A stretch of 64,000 nt of DNA from Amycolatopsis circi (lineage in GTDB: Bacteria > Actinomycetota > Actinomycetes > Mycobacteriales > Pseudonocardiaceae): NCBI RefSeq assembly GCF_003385235.1, contig NZ_PQIA01000036.1, positions 1-64,000 on the forward strand, read 5' to 3'. A program made the position numbers and the translations under genes. This document shows positions 1 through 12,700 of this stretch, in pieces; the first letter of the stretch is position 1, and the number at the start of each line of letters is the position of its first letter. A model generated the notes under the pieces. It had not been told where the DNA came from and searched no databases. It was given only the letters and a program-made list of their open reading frames with translations.

Positions 1-791
1 GCCCCCAGCATCGCCGCCATCACCCCGATCTCCCCGGCAGGCACCCCCCGCTCATTAGCCAACACAATGATCACCAGGTAATAAGCGGAAAAGAACAAAT
101 TCAAACTGACCACGCACAAAACAGTCGCCCGCAACGGAGGCCGCGACCACACCCACCGAAGCCCCTCGACAATCTCCCGCCCAAGATGTTTAGGCGGCCC
201 GCCCTCCGCCCGCTCCGGCTGCCGCGGCAACCGCACGAACAACAACGATACGAACGCGAACACATGCGCGACCACGTCGAAGAGAAACGGAACAAACCGC
301 CCGACCGCGAAGAGAAACCCGCCAAGCGCAGTCCCGGACAACTGCCCCGCACTCGTCCGAGCAGCATTCATCGCCACCGCAGAAGGCACCTGCTCCTCCG
401 CCACCAACCGAGGCAGACTCGCCTCCTCCGCGGGCTCGAACAACGCCCGGCTCAACCCCATCACAATGGCCACCACGACGAGCATCCACACATCCGCGAC
501 GCCCCAGTACAACGCCAGCACCAACCCAATCGCGGCCACCGCCTGCGCGGCCTCGCAGCAGAGCATGATCCGCTTGCGAGACCACCGATCCACCAACGCC
601 CCCGCCGGCAACCCGGCAACGAGCTGACTGATCGCGACGGCCCCGAGCACGAGCCCGGACTGCGCTGCGGAACCGGTGAGCGCCAGGACCAACAGCGGAA
701 AGGCAATGATGGTGGTGCTGAACCCGGCCTCGGAGACCACCTGGCCGGTCCAGAGCAGCCGATAGTCGCGATTGCCTGCGATCCCGCTCAT
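1..791 (-). CDS. MFS exporter, C-terminal part cut by the window edge
   Basis: Partial gene: 263 codons are visible before the left edge. The protein starts [17 protein letters not shown] and has alternating hydrophobic segments with the MFS loop 2-3 motif [11 protein letters not shown] near residues 60-70, as in EntS-like and other MFS_3 drug/siderophore exporters. Its ATG (789-791) overlaps the TGA of the upstream NRPS gene (788-790) as ATGA, so translation is probably coupled. The likely role is export of the peptide made by the NRPS operon and hence producer self-protection; the substrate is inferred only from this linkage. A second MFS of the same family lies at 35500-36720. Confidence 0.85.
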   Translation of the reverse strand, partial: MSGIAGNRDYRLLWTGQVVSEAGFSTTIIAFPLLVLALTGSAAQSGLVLGAVAISQLVAGLPAGALVDRWSRKRIMLCCEAAQAVAAIGLVLALYWGVADVWMLVVVAIVMGLSRALFEPAEEASLPRLVAEEQVPSAVAMNAARTSAGQLSGTALGGFLFAVGRFVPFLFDVVAHVFAFVSLLFVRLPRQPERAEGGPPKHLGREIVEGLRWVWSRPPLRATVLCVVSLNLFFSAYYLVIIVLANERGVPAGEIGVMAAMLG

Positions 792-3700
792 GCCTCGCCG
801 CCCCGGCAATCCGCCGCGATAGCCCGCAACGCGTCCGCGAACCCCGCAGCCACCCCGGCCACCGTCGCCCGCGAATGCTGATCCGGCTGGTAGTACCAGG
901 AAAACTCCAGCTTCCCCTCCCGCACCCCGCCGACGACCTCCAGCGCGTGCGGCGACCGGTTCGCCGGGTCCTGGTCCCGGCCCAGCGGCGGGAGCGAGCG
1001 CCGGAACAGCCCGTCCCCGGACCCGGTGTTCTCGCCCTGCCCCAGGTAGTTGAAGGCGACCCGCGGAGCAGAGCGGCCCAGGTCGGGGAAGCGGAAGGAC
1101 CGCAGGACCCCGTGCCCGAACCCGTTCCCCGGCACCGCCCGCAGCTGCCGACGGACCGACTTGACCAGGTTTCGCCAGCTCGCGGCCGGATCGACCTCCA
1201 GCGCGACCGGGAACAGCGTCGTGAACCAGCCGACTGTCCGGGTCAAGTCGACATCGTCCAGGATCTCCTCCCGGCCGTGGCCTTCGAGGTCGACCGCCAC
1301 CGCCGGTTCGCCGGTCCAGCGGTTGAGCGTCCAGGCCAGCGCGGTCAGCAGGACGTCGTTGATCCGCGTCCGGTACGCACCGGGGGCCAGGTGCAGCAAG
1401 GCATCGGTGTCCCGCTCGTCGACGCGGATCGTCACCAGTTCCTGCGGCTCCGGAGCAGCGCCCGCCCGGTCCGCCGGGATCTCGCAGCCGGGCAGGTCAC
1501 GGGTCCAATGCGCACGCTCGCCGTCCAGCGCGCCGGATTCGGCGAACTCCCGCAGGCGGCGCGCCCAGTCCCGGAACGACGTCGTCTTCGGGCCCAGGTC
1601 GGGCTTTTCCCCGGCTTCGATCTGCCGGTAGGCCCGCTCCAGATCCTCCAGCAGGATGCCCCACGAGACAGCGTCGACGACCAGATGGTGCGCGACCAGG
1701 AAAAGCAGCGGATTCTCGGCACCGTCCGACACGAGAGCCCGCAGATGCGGCGGCCGGGCCAGGTCGAAGCTCGCCTGGGCGTCCTCGGCAGCCGACTCCA
1801 GGTCCACAGTGGACACTCGACGCAGCACGGAACCGGAATCGACGGGGTCGTTGTGCTGGGTCCACCCGTCGGCGGCCTGCTCGAAGCGCAGGCGCAGGGC
1901 GTCGTGCTGAGCCACCAGCGCGTCGATCGCCTGCCGCAGGATTTCCTCGTCCACCGGGCCGTTCAGCTCGATCAGCACGGACTGGTTGAAGTGCGCGGGA
2001 TTCGCCGGCGACGAGTCCAGGAACCATCGCTGGATCGGCGTCAGCGGAACTGACCCGACCACGGCTTCGCGGTCGTCCTCGGGCGCATCGGCCGGCTGGA
2101 CCACGCTCGCCAGTTCCGCGACCGTCTGGTGCGTGAACAGATCCTTCGAGCGCATCGCCAGCCCGGCCTGCCGGGCGCGGTGCACGACCTGGATGCTGAG
2201 CAGCGAATCGCCGCCGAGTTCGAAGAAGTTGTCCGTGGCGCCGACCTGCGGGATTCCGAGGACCTCGGCCCAGACGTTCGCCAGCAGTTCCTCCAGCTCA
2301 GTGCCGGGCGCGACGTACTCGGCGGTCTGCAGCTCCGACAAATCCGGCTCCGGAAGCCCGGCGCGGTCGATCTTTCCGTTCGGGCTCGCCGGAATCGCGT
2401 CGAGCGGCACGAACACCGACGGGACCAGGTAGTCCGGCAGCGTCTCGCCCAGGAATGAGCGCAGCTGAGCGGTTTCGCCGACGACGTAGGCGACCAATCG
2501 CTTGTGCCCACCGGCTTCCCGGGCCACGACGACGGCTTCGCGCACCTCCGGGTGCTTCCGCAGCGCCGCCTCGATCTCGCCCAGTTCGACGCGGAACCCG
2601 CGGATCTTGACCTGGTGGTCCACGCGCCCGGCGAATTCGAGGTCCCCCGCCGCCGTCTGCCGGACGACGTCGCCGGTGCGGTACATCCGCGATCCGGGCG
2701 GGCCGAAGGGATTCGCCACGAACCGGTCGGCGGTCAGGCCGGGCCTAGACAGGTATCCCCGGGCCAGTCCGGCGCTGCGGACGTACAGCTCGCCCGACGA
2801 TCCGATCGGCACCTGCCGCAGCTCGGCGTCCAGCACGTACGTTTCGGTGTTCCGGATCGCTTTGCCGATCGGCGGCGGTCCGCCCGGCGACAGCGGTTCG
2901 CTCCACGAGACCGCGACCGTGCATTCGGTGGGCCCGTACGCGTTGATCATCCGCCGCCCCGGCGCCCAGCGGGCGACCAGTTCGGCCGGGCAGACGTCAC
3001 CGGCCACGACGACCGTGCGCAGGTCCGGCAGCGGCACGTCAGGCACCGTTGCCAGCGCGACCGGCGGGAACACCGCGTGCGTGATCCGGTGTCCGGTCAG
3101 CACCTCGGCCAGGTGCGCGCCGAGCAGCGGCCCTTCGGGCGGAACGACGAGCGCGGCGCCCGCGGACAGAGTCAGGCAGAGTTCCACGACCGAGGCGTCG
3201 AAGCTCGGCGAGCTGAACGCCAGCACCCGGTCGCCGGGGCGGACCTGGAAATGGCCGATCGTGGCGGCGGCGAGGGTGGCCAGTCCGGCGTTCGGCACCA
3301 CGACGCCCTTGGGCCGCCCGGTCGAACCGGACGTGTAGATCACGTACGCCGGTTGCTCCGGGTCGACGGGGACGTCGAGATTCGTGTCGGCGTACTCCCC
3401 CGCGTCGAGTGCGCTGTCCACGACGAAGACCGGGTCGGCGTCGCGCAGCATGAACTCGATGCGCTCGGCGGGATAGCCCGGGTCTACAGGCAGGAACGCG
3501 GCACCGGTCTTCGAAATCGCCAGTTCGGTGACGACGAGCGCGGTCGAGCGCGGCAGCCGGACGGCGACGATTCGTTCCGCACCGGTGCCCCGGTCGATCA
3601 GCAACCGGGCCAGCTGATTCGCCCGCGCGTTCAGCTCGGCGAAGGTGATCTCCCCCGAGTCGGACACCAGCGCGGGAGCGTCCGGAGTCCGCGCGGCCTG

Positions 3701-6700
3701 TGCTTCGACCAGCTGTGCCAGGGACGCTCCCGAGTCCGCCGCCGCAGTGTCGTTCCAAGCCCGCAACTGGTCCACTTCGGACTGCGGCAGCAGCGGCAGA
3801 GACGCCATCGGCTCGTCCGGCTGAGCAGCGAGAACCGTCAGCGCGGTCAGCAAGCGACCCGCCAGCCGTTCGATCGTCGAGGCGTCGAACAGGCCGGTGG
3901 CGTAGTTGATCGCGGCGTGCAGCGACCCGCCGTCCTCCTCGAATTGCACAAGCAGGTCGAACGTCGCGGTCGTCGCGGGCAGCGCGACCTCCTCGGCGAC
4001 GAGCGAACCGCCGCCCGGACGGTCGCCGGTGTTCTGCAGCACCACCATCGCCTGGAACAGCGGTGTCCGGCTCGGATCGCGGACTGGCTGGGCGGCGTCC
4101 ACCACGCGTTCGAACGGCACGTCCTGATGGGCGAACGCGTCGAGCACCGTGTCGCGCACGTCGCCGAGCAACTCCCGGAACGAGCCGCGCGAGTCCACTG
4201 TGGACCGCAGAACCAAGGTGTTGACGAAGAAGCCGATCAACCGCTCCAACTCGGCCCGCTCGCGTCCGGCGGTCACCGTGCCGACCGCGACGTCCTCCTG
4301 CCCGCACCACCGCGACAACACGACCTGGAAGGCCGCGACCAGCGTCATGAACAGGGTGCCGTGCCGGGTGCCCGCGAGTTCGCGGAGGTTCGCGGCGACC
4401 TCGGCCGGAATGGCGAAGCCGTACCAGTCCCCCTCGCTCGTGCGGACCGCGGGGCGCGGCCGGTCGGTGGGCAGTTCGAGCGGCGCGAGCCCGGCGAGCC
4501 GGTCCCGCCAGTGGTCGAGCTGCTCGGCGAGGTCGAGGCTGTCGAGGAAATCCCGTTGCCAGGCGGCGAAATCCGCGTACTGCACGGGCAGCGCGGGCAG
4601 CTGCGGCTCCTCGCCGCGGACATAGGCGGAGTAGCAGGTGTCCAGTTCGGCGGCCAGCACTCCGGCCGACCAGCCGTCGGTGACGATGTGGTGCAGCACC
4701 AGCAGCAGGACGTGGTCGCCGGTTTCCTCCCGGAACAACCGGGCGCGCAGCAGCGGGCCGGTGCGCAGGTCGAAGGGCCGGAGTGCTTCGCGCGCCAGCA
4801 CGGTCTCGTCGAAGTCCGCCACCGGAAGTTCGATCGGCGCAGGCTCGTGGATGATCTGAACGGCATGGCCCTCGATCGCGTCGAAGGTGGTGCGGAGCGA
4901 TTCGTGCCGGGCGACGACCGTGGTCAAGGCCCGGCGCAACGCATCGATGTCGAGTTCGCCGCGCAGACGCAAGGCGGTGGGAGAGATGTATTCCAGGCCG
5001 CCGGGTTCGAATTCGTCCAGGAACCACAAGCGTTGCTGAGCGAACGACAACGGCAGCGCACCGTCCCTCGCGACGACCGGGATCGCTTCCGCAGCGGCCT
5101 GCTCGACAGGGAGTTCGGCGGCGAACTGGCTGAGCGTCGGGGCGGAGAACAGCATCCGCGGCGACACCTCGACTCCGAACTCGGCGCGCACTCTCGACGT
5201 GATCCGCATGCTGAGGATCGAATCGCCGCCCAGCTCGAAGAAGCTGTCATCGGCGCCGACGCGGTCGATGCCGAGGACGTCGGCCCAGATCGCGGCGAGC
5301 CGCTGTTCGACGGCGGTCCGCGGTGCGACGTACTCGGCGGTTCCGGCGCGGCCGGGGGCAGGCAGCGCACGGCGGTCGAGCTTGCCGTTCCGGTTGAGCG
5401 GGAGCGCGTCCAGCGACACGAACGCCGACGGGACCAGGTGCTCCGGCAGCCGTTCGCGCGTCCACTCGCGCAGGCCCTGCGCTTCGCCGACGACGTACGC
5501 GACCAGGCGGCCTTCACGGGCGATGACCGTGACGTCGGCGATCGCCGGATGCCGCCGCAAGACGGTCTCGATCTCCCCTGGCTCGACTCGGAACCCGCGG
5601 ATTTTGACCTGGTCGTCGACGCGTCCGAGGTAGTCGAGCGAGCCATCGGCGGTCCAGCGGACCTGGTCGCCGGTGCGGTACATCCGCTCCCCCGGCGGGC
5701 CGAAGGGATCCGCGACGAACCGGTCCGCGGTCAGGCCCGGCCGACCGAGATAGCCGCGCGCGAGCTGCGGTCCGGCGAGGAACAGCTCGCCGGGCAGGCC
5801 GGGCGGCACGGGCTCGCCGGTGTCGCCGAGGACATACGCGCGGAAATTGGTCAGCGGACGGCCGATCAGCGGTTGGTCCCCGGTCACCGGCGCGTGGATC
5901 GAGTCGACGGTCGCTTCGGTCGGGCCGTAGTAGTTGTGGCCGGTGACATCGGCGGCGGCCAGCTGCCGCCACAGCGTTTCGGTCGCTGCCTCGCCGCCGG
6001 TGATCACTGTGCGCGGCCGGACTTCGCCGGTCGCCAGCCCGGCGTCCAGCAGTTGCTGGAGGTAGGCCGGGGTGAGGTCGAGGAGGTTGAGCCCGTGCGC
6101 GCGGACGGCGCGGACCAGGGCGCGCGGGTCGAGCCGGGTGTCATCGTCCAGCACGTGCAACTCGTGGCCGTCGATCATGGCCAGCAACGGTTCCCAGGAC
6201 GCGTCGAAGGCCAGCGACGCGGTGAGCGCCGTCCGCTCCCGCCCACGGTCGAGGAAGACCGCGCGGTGCGCCACCAGCAGGTTCACCAGCGCGCGGTGCT
6301 CCACGACGACGCCCTTCGGCGTTCCCGTCGAGCCCGAGGTGTAGATGACGTACGCGGCGGTGTCCGCGTCCGGCCGCTTCGAGAGCGGCGCTGGCGGTGC
6401 GTAACTCTCGTCCGGCCTGCCCAGCACGACCACCGGGCGCGCGTCGTCCAGCAGGAAGCGGACGCGTTCCGCCGGCAGATCCGCGTCGATCGGCAGATAC
6501 ACCGCGCCTGCCTTGAAAATCGCCAGCGCGGCGATGACCGCCTCGGCCGAGCGCGGCAGCATGACGGCCACCACTCGCTCCGGCCCGGCACCCCGCTCGA
6601 TCAGTTCCTCCGCCAGCCGCGTGGCGCGGGCGTCGACCTCCGCGTAATCCAGGACGGTGTCGTGGAAGACCAGCGCGGTCTCGTGCGGCATCCGCGCGAC

Positions 6701-9700
6701 GGTCGCGTCGAACACGTCCAGGACAGTCTCGGCCGGGAGGTCGGCCGAATCGCCGTGTCCCAGGGCCAGCACGTGGTTTCGCTCGCCGGCGGTGAGCGGC
6801 GAGAGCGAGCCGACGCGACGGTGCGGATCGGCGGCGATCGCGCGCACCAGCTGGGCGAGGTGCCCGGCCAGCCGCTGCGCGGTGGTCTCGTCGAACAGCT
6901 TCGGGTCGTAGGAAAGTTCGAGCCCGAGCCGGTCGTGCAGATAAGCGGTGAGGTTCAGCGGATAGCTCGTCGTGTCCAGCGAATCGACGTCCAGCACCCG
7001 GACGCCGTCCTGCCCGCTGTCTTCGATCGGGTAGTTCTCGAAAACCACCACGCTGTCGAACAACGCCGCGCCCGCCGGAATCCCGGTGAAGGTCTGCAGT
7101 TGCGAGAGCGCCAGGAAGTCGTACCGGCGCGCGTCCGCCTGCTCGGCCTGGATCGCGCGCAGCCATTCGGCGGCCGACTGTCCATTTCGGACTTCCACCC
7201 GCGTCGGCACGGTGTTGATGAACATCCCGATCATCGCTTCGACACCGGGAAGTTCGGGCGGCCGTCCGGAAACCGTGGTGCCGAACAGGACGTCCGGCTC
7301 GCCGCTGTAGCGCGCGAGCAGCAGCGCCCACGCTCCCTGCACGACCGAGTTGACCGTCAGCGCGGCGGCTTTCGCCATGTCACGCAGCTCCGCCGACTCC
7401 TCCGCGGACAGCTCGACCAGCAGCGTCGCCCCGGATTCCGCGCGGTGCGCCTCGCGGGGACGACGGTCGTACGGCAGTGGGGTCGGCGCGGCGAAGCCGT
7501 CGAGCACCTCGCGCCAATGCTCCTCTGCTGCGGCCCGGTCCTGGCTGGCCAGCCACGCGAGGTAGTCGCGGAACGGTCGGCGCGGCGTCAGTTTCGCTGG
7601 CGTGCCTTCGACAATCGCCGTGTACTGCTCGCACACCTCACCGAACACCTGGGCGGCGCTCCAGCCGTCGAGCAGGACGTGGTGCGAGGTCCACAGCAGT
7701 TGCACCTGGTCGTCGGAAAGCCGGGCGATCTCCAAGCGCATCAACGGCGGGGTCGTCAGATCCATGCCCGCCGCCAGGTCGGCTTCGAGCAGTTTCGCCA
7801 GCTCGGCCTGCTGCGCTTCCGGGGCAAGGCCGCGCCAGTCGTGCTGCCCGACCGGGACCCGGACGCCGCGATGGACGCGCTGCACCGGCTCGTCGACGCC
7901 GTCCCACACGGTGCTGCTGCGCAGGATCGGCGTCCGGTCCACCACCCGCTGCCAGGCCTCGCCCAGCGCTCGCGGGTCCCGGACCCCGGCCAGCCGCAGC
8001 CGGAACTGGTCGAAGTACGCGCTCGACCCGCTGTCGACCAGGCTGTGGAACACCATGCCCGCCTGCAGCGACGTCAGCGGATAGATGTCCTCGACTTCGC
8101 GGCCGTCCCCGGCCAGCCGGTCCACCGTCGCCTGGTCGAGCCGGGCGAGCGGGAAGTCCGACGGCGTGCGGCCACCGGCGGACGCACAGTGCGCGATGAT
8201 TTCCCGCAGCGCTTCGACGGTCGCGTCGGCCAGGCCGCGGACGGTCGCCTCCTCGTGCACCTCGGCGGAGTATTCCCAGGTCAGGTGCAGTTCGCCGGAT
8301 TCGACCACGCCGACGACGTCCAGCAGGTACGGGCGGACGCTGTCCGGCGCGGAATCGTGGCCGAGGCTTTCCCCGCGCCCCTGGTAGAGCCCGTCCTCGG
8401 CGGTCCCGACGTCCCAGCGGCCGTGGTAGTTGAACGAGATCTGCGGAGTCGGGTCGTTCCGCAGCGGAGACTCGCTGAGGTAGCGCAGCGCTTCGTAGCC
8501 GACGCCCTTGTTCGGGATGGCGCGCAGTTGTTCCTTGACGGACTTGAGGATCGCGTCCCAGCCGTCGCCGGGCACGGTCAGCGCGACCGGGTACTGCGCG
8601 GTGAACCAGCCGATCGTCCGCGACAGATCGAGCGGTGCGGCGACGTCCTCGCGGCCGTGGCCTTCCATCTCGAGCACGACCTGGGACCGGCCGGTCCAGC
8701 GCGCCAGCACGCGAGCGAGGGCGCTCAACAGGATGTCGTTGACCTCGGTCCGGTACGCGCCGGGCACGTCCTGCAGGAGCGCGGAAGTCTCTGTGCGGCC
8801 AAGGGAAATCGACACCGAACGTGCCGACTCCGCGGTGTTGCGCCCGGAGCGGTCGACCGGGAGTCCGGTCTCGGTCCCGTGCAGCACGCTCCTCCAGTAC
8901 TCCGCCTCGCCGGCCAGCCCGCCGGTGCGGACGTGGTCGGCGAGCGTCCGGGCCCAGTGTGCGAACGAACTGCCCGCCGGTTCCAGCGGCTCGCCCTGGT
9001 AGGCGTGTTCGAGGTCGCCCAGCAGGACACGCCAGGACACGCCGTCCATGACGAGGTGGTGCGCGGTGAGGAACAGCTGCGGCGACCGATCCCGGAAGGT
9101 GAAGAGCACCGCGCGCCACACCGGGCCGTTGACGATGTCCAAAGAGGTCTGGGCGCGCACTGCCTCGTCGTGCATCGCCGCGACTATGTCGTCCACTTCG
9201 GACAGATCGGCGTGCCGCAGGATGTCCGCGGATTCCGTGGCCGCCGGTTCCTGCTGCCAGCTTCCGTCCACTAGGGAGAACCGCATCCGCAGCGCGGCGT
9301 GACGGGCGGTCACGTCAGCGATCGCGGCGGTCAAGCGCGAAACGTCTACTGAGGACAGTACAAGGTGGACAGACATGGTCAGCCGCCACGGCTCGTCCAG
9401 GTGCGCGAACAGCCACGACTGGATCGGCCCGAGCGGCGCTGGCCCGGTCTGCTCCGGTGCCTGCTCGACGGGTCCGCCAGTGGTGACGACCCGGCCGAGT
9501 TCAGCGATGGTCTGGTGCTGGAAAAGATCCTTCGACGTCACCGTCAGCCCGGCTTGGCGGGCACGGGAGACGACCTGGATGCTGAGGATCGAGTCGCCGC
9601 CGAGGCCGAAGAAGTTGTCCTCGACGCCGACCTGGTCGACGCCGAGCACGGTCGACCAGACTTCGGCCAGCGTGGTCTCGATCTCGGTACGCGGGGCCAC

Positions 9701-12700
9701 ATAACGGTTTTCGACCCGTGCACCGGGTGCGGGCAGCGCTCGGTGGTCGAGCTTCCCGTTCGCATTGAGCGGCAGCTCGTCCAGTGCGACGAACACCGCC
9801 GGGATCATGTGCGCGGGCAGCGAGCGGGCGAGGAACTCGCGCAGCACGGTGGTCCCCGGCACCGTTCCGGTCAGGTACGCGACCAGTCGCCGGGCATCGC
9901 CGGTGCCGTGTGCGACGGCAACCGCGCCGGTCACGTCCGGATGCGCGGACAGCGCCGCCTCGACCTCGCCCAGTTCGATGCGGAAACCGCGGATCTTGAC
10001 CTGGTGATCGGCTCGGCCCCGGTAGGCGAGTTCGCCGTCCGCGGTCCAGCACAACAGGTCTCCGGTGCGGTACATCCTGGTGCCCGGCTCGCCGAACGGG
10101 TCCGCGACGAACCGGGACGCGGTCAGGCCGGGGCGGTTCAGGTAGCCGCGCGCGAGGCCTGCGCCCGCGACGTACAGCTCGCCGGTGACACCGGGCGGCA
10201 CCGGTTCGAGGCAGGCGTCCAGGACGTAGGCACGCAGGTCCGGGATCGGCACGCCGACGGTCGCGCGGTCGTCGAGCACGCGATACGTGACGTGCACGGT
10301 GGTTTCGGTGATGCCGTACATGTTGACCAGCTGCGGTCCGGCCGGATACCGCCGTCGCCAGTCCTCCAGGCGCACCGGATCCAGGGCCTCGCCGCCGAAA
10401 ATCACGTACCGCAGGCTCAACGGCGCGGACGGCAGCGCGCCGAGCCGGTAGAACGCCGACGGCGTCTGGTTGAGCACGGTCACCTGCTGTTCGGCCAGCA
10501 GAGCCAGGAATTCCTCCGGCGAACGGACGGTGTCGGACGGGACCACCACGAGGCGGCCGCCGTGCAGCAGCGCGCCCCACAGTTCCCACACCGAGAAGTC
10601 GAACGCGTAGGAGTGGAAGAGCGTCCAGACATCCTGGTCGCCGAAGCCGAACCAGTGCTCGGTCGAGGAGAACAACCGGGTCACGTTCGCGTGCGGGACG
10701 AGCACGCCCTTGGGCATGCCGGTGGAGCCGGAGGTGTAAATGACGTACGCGGTGTTCTCGGGCCGGACTCGCACGCCGGGATCGGTGTCCGGTTGGCCGT
10801 CCGCCGCGATCGTGTCCACGACGCACACCGGTTGTGCGTCGGCCAGCATCGCCTCGATCCGCGCGGCCGGATAGTCCGGGTCGATCGGCAGATACCCCGC
10901 GCCGGACTTCAGCACGGCGAGGATCCCGACGACCAGGTCCGCCGAACGCGGCAGCCGCAGCGCCACCAGTCGCTCCGGTCCGGCCCCCTCGGCAATCAAC
11001 CGGTGCGCGAGGCGGTTTGCCCGCCGGTCCAGTGCTCGGTAGGTCAGTTCGACGCCTTCGCAGGTCACCGCGACGGCGTGCGGGGTGCGGGCCGCCTGGG
11101 CGGCGAACAGCCGGTGCAGCGTCGGCTCCGGAGCCGCGACGGCGGTCGGGTTCCATTCGCGCAGGACGCGGTCGCGCTCGTCGGCAGTGATCCACGGCAA
11201 CCGGCCGAGCGGCTGCTCGGGAGTCGCCGCGATCCCGGCCAGCAGGAGATGCAGCCAGCTGCTCAGCCGTTCGATCGTGGCCGCGTCGAACAGGTCGGTG
11301 TTGTAGTTGACGACCGCGTCGAGCCGCCCGGCGGTCTGCTGGAAGTGGATCGCCAGGTCGAACCCGGCGGTCACGATCGGCGGCGCGACCTCCTCGACGG
11401 CGAGCCCGGGCAGCGCGGGGCGGGCGTCCGGGGTGTTGTGCAGCACGACCATGACCTGGCACAACGGGGTGCGGCTGGGGTCGCGTTCGGGCTGGACGTC
11501 GTCCACGACGCGGTCGAACGGGACGTCCTGGTGCGCGAACGCGTCGAGTACGGTGTCGCGGACTTCGCCGAGGAACTCGGCGAAGTCACGGGTCGGGTCC
11601 ACAGTGGACCGCAGGACGAGCGTATTGGCAAAGAAGCCGATCAGGCCTTCCAGCTCGGTGCGTTCCCGGCCGGACACGACGGTACCGACCGCGACGTCGT
11701 CCTGCCCGGACCACCTCGCGAACAGCAGCTGGCAGGCGGCGAGCAGCGTCATGAAGAGCGTGCTGCCTTGCTGCCGGGACAGTTCCGCGAGGCGCGCGGT
11801 GGTGCCGACCGGCACGCTGAACTCGTGCAGCGCGCCATTCTTCGTGCGGACGGCCGGGCGTGGCCGGTCGGTGGGCAGTTCCAGCGGTTCGAGACCGGCG
11901 AGGCGGTGCCGCCAGTAACTGAGCTGGCCGTCGAAGTCGGTGCGGTTCCGTTGCCAGACCGCGTAATCGGCGTACTGCACGGGCAACGACGGCAACTCCG
12001 GCTCGTCGCCGCGGGTGAACGCCGCGTAGAAGACGGCGAGTTCGCTCAGGAGCACGCCTGAGGACCAGCCGTCGGTGACGATGTGGTGCAGAACCAGGGT
12101 GAGCACGTGGTTGTCGGGGCCGAGCCGGGTGAGTGCGGCGCGCAGCAACGGGCCGGTGTGCAGGTCGACCGGTCCGGTCGCCGCGGCGAGCGCGGTGTCC
12201 AGGTCGCCGTCGAACGCCTGGAGGTCGACGGCGTGCGGCGGGTGGACGATCTGCACGCCGCGGCCGTCGACCGTCGCGAAGGTCGTGCGCAGCGACTCGT
12301 GCCGGGCCACCAACGCGGTGAGCGCCTGGTTCAGCGCAGGCACGTCCAGGTTGCCGCGCAACCGGAGCGCGGTCGGCGAGACGTACTCGGTGCTGCCGGG
12401 GTCGAATTCGTCGAGGAACCAGAGTCGTTGCTGGGCAAAGGAAAGCTGTGCTTCGAACGGTCCTTCGCCACGCGGTAGAAGCGGGATCGCCTCCTGCGGC
12501 GCGGACGCGTCCGGCAGTTGCGCGGCCAGCAGCGCCGGGGTCGGCGCGGTGAAGACCAGCCGGGCGGGCACGTCGGCGCCCAGTTCCGCGCGCAGCCGCG
12601 CGACGACCCGGATGCCGAGCAGGGAATCGCCGCCGAGCGCGAAGAAATCGTCGTCGACGCCGACGCGTTCCAGGCCGAGCACCTCGGCCCAGACGTCGGT

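Noticed and set aside
2504-9274. 2256-codon open frame on the plus strand, and similar long frames at 9365-12061, 12518-15250, 15275-17521, 22997-26302 and 27065-30541
   Set aside because: They lie antisense to the NRPS genes, are Arg/Gly/Gln/Val-rich with no domains, and are explained by third-position GC in the real genes.
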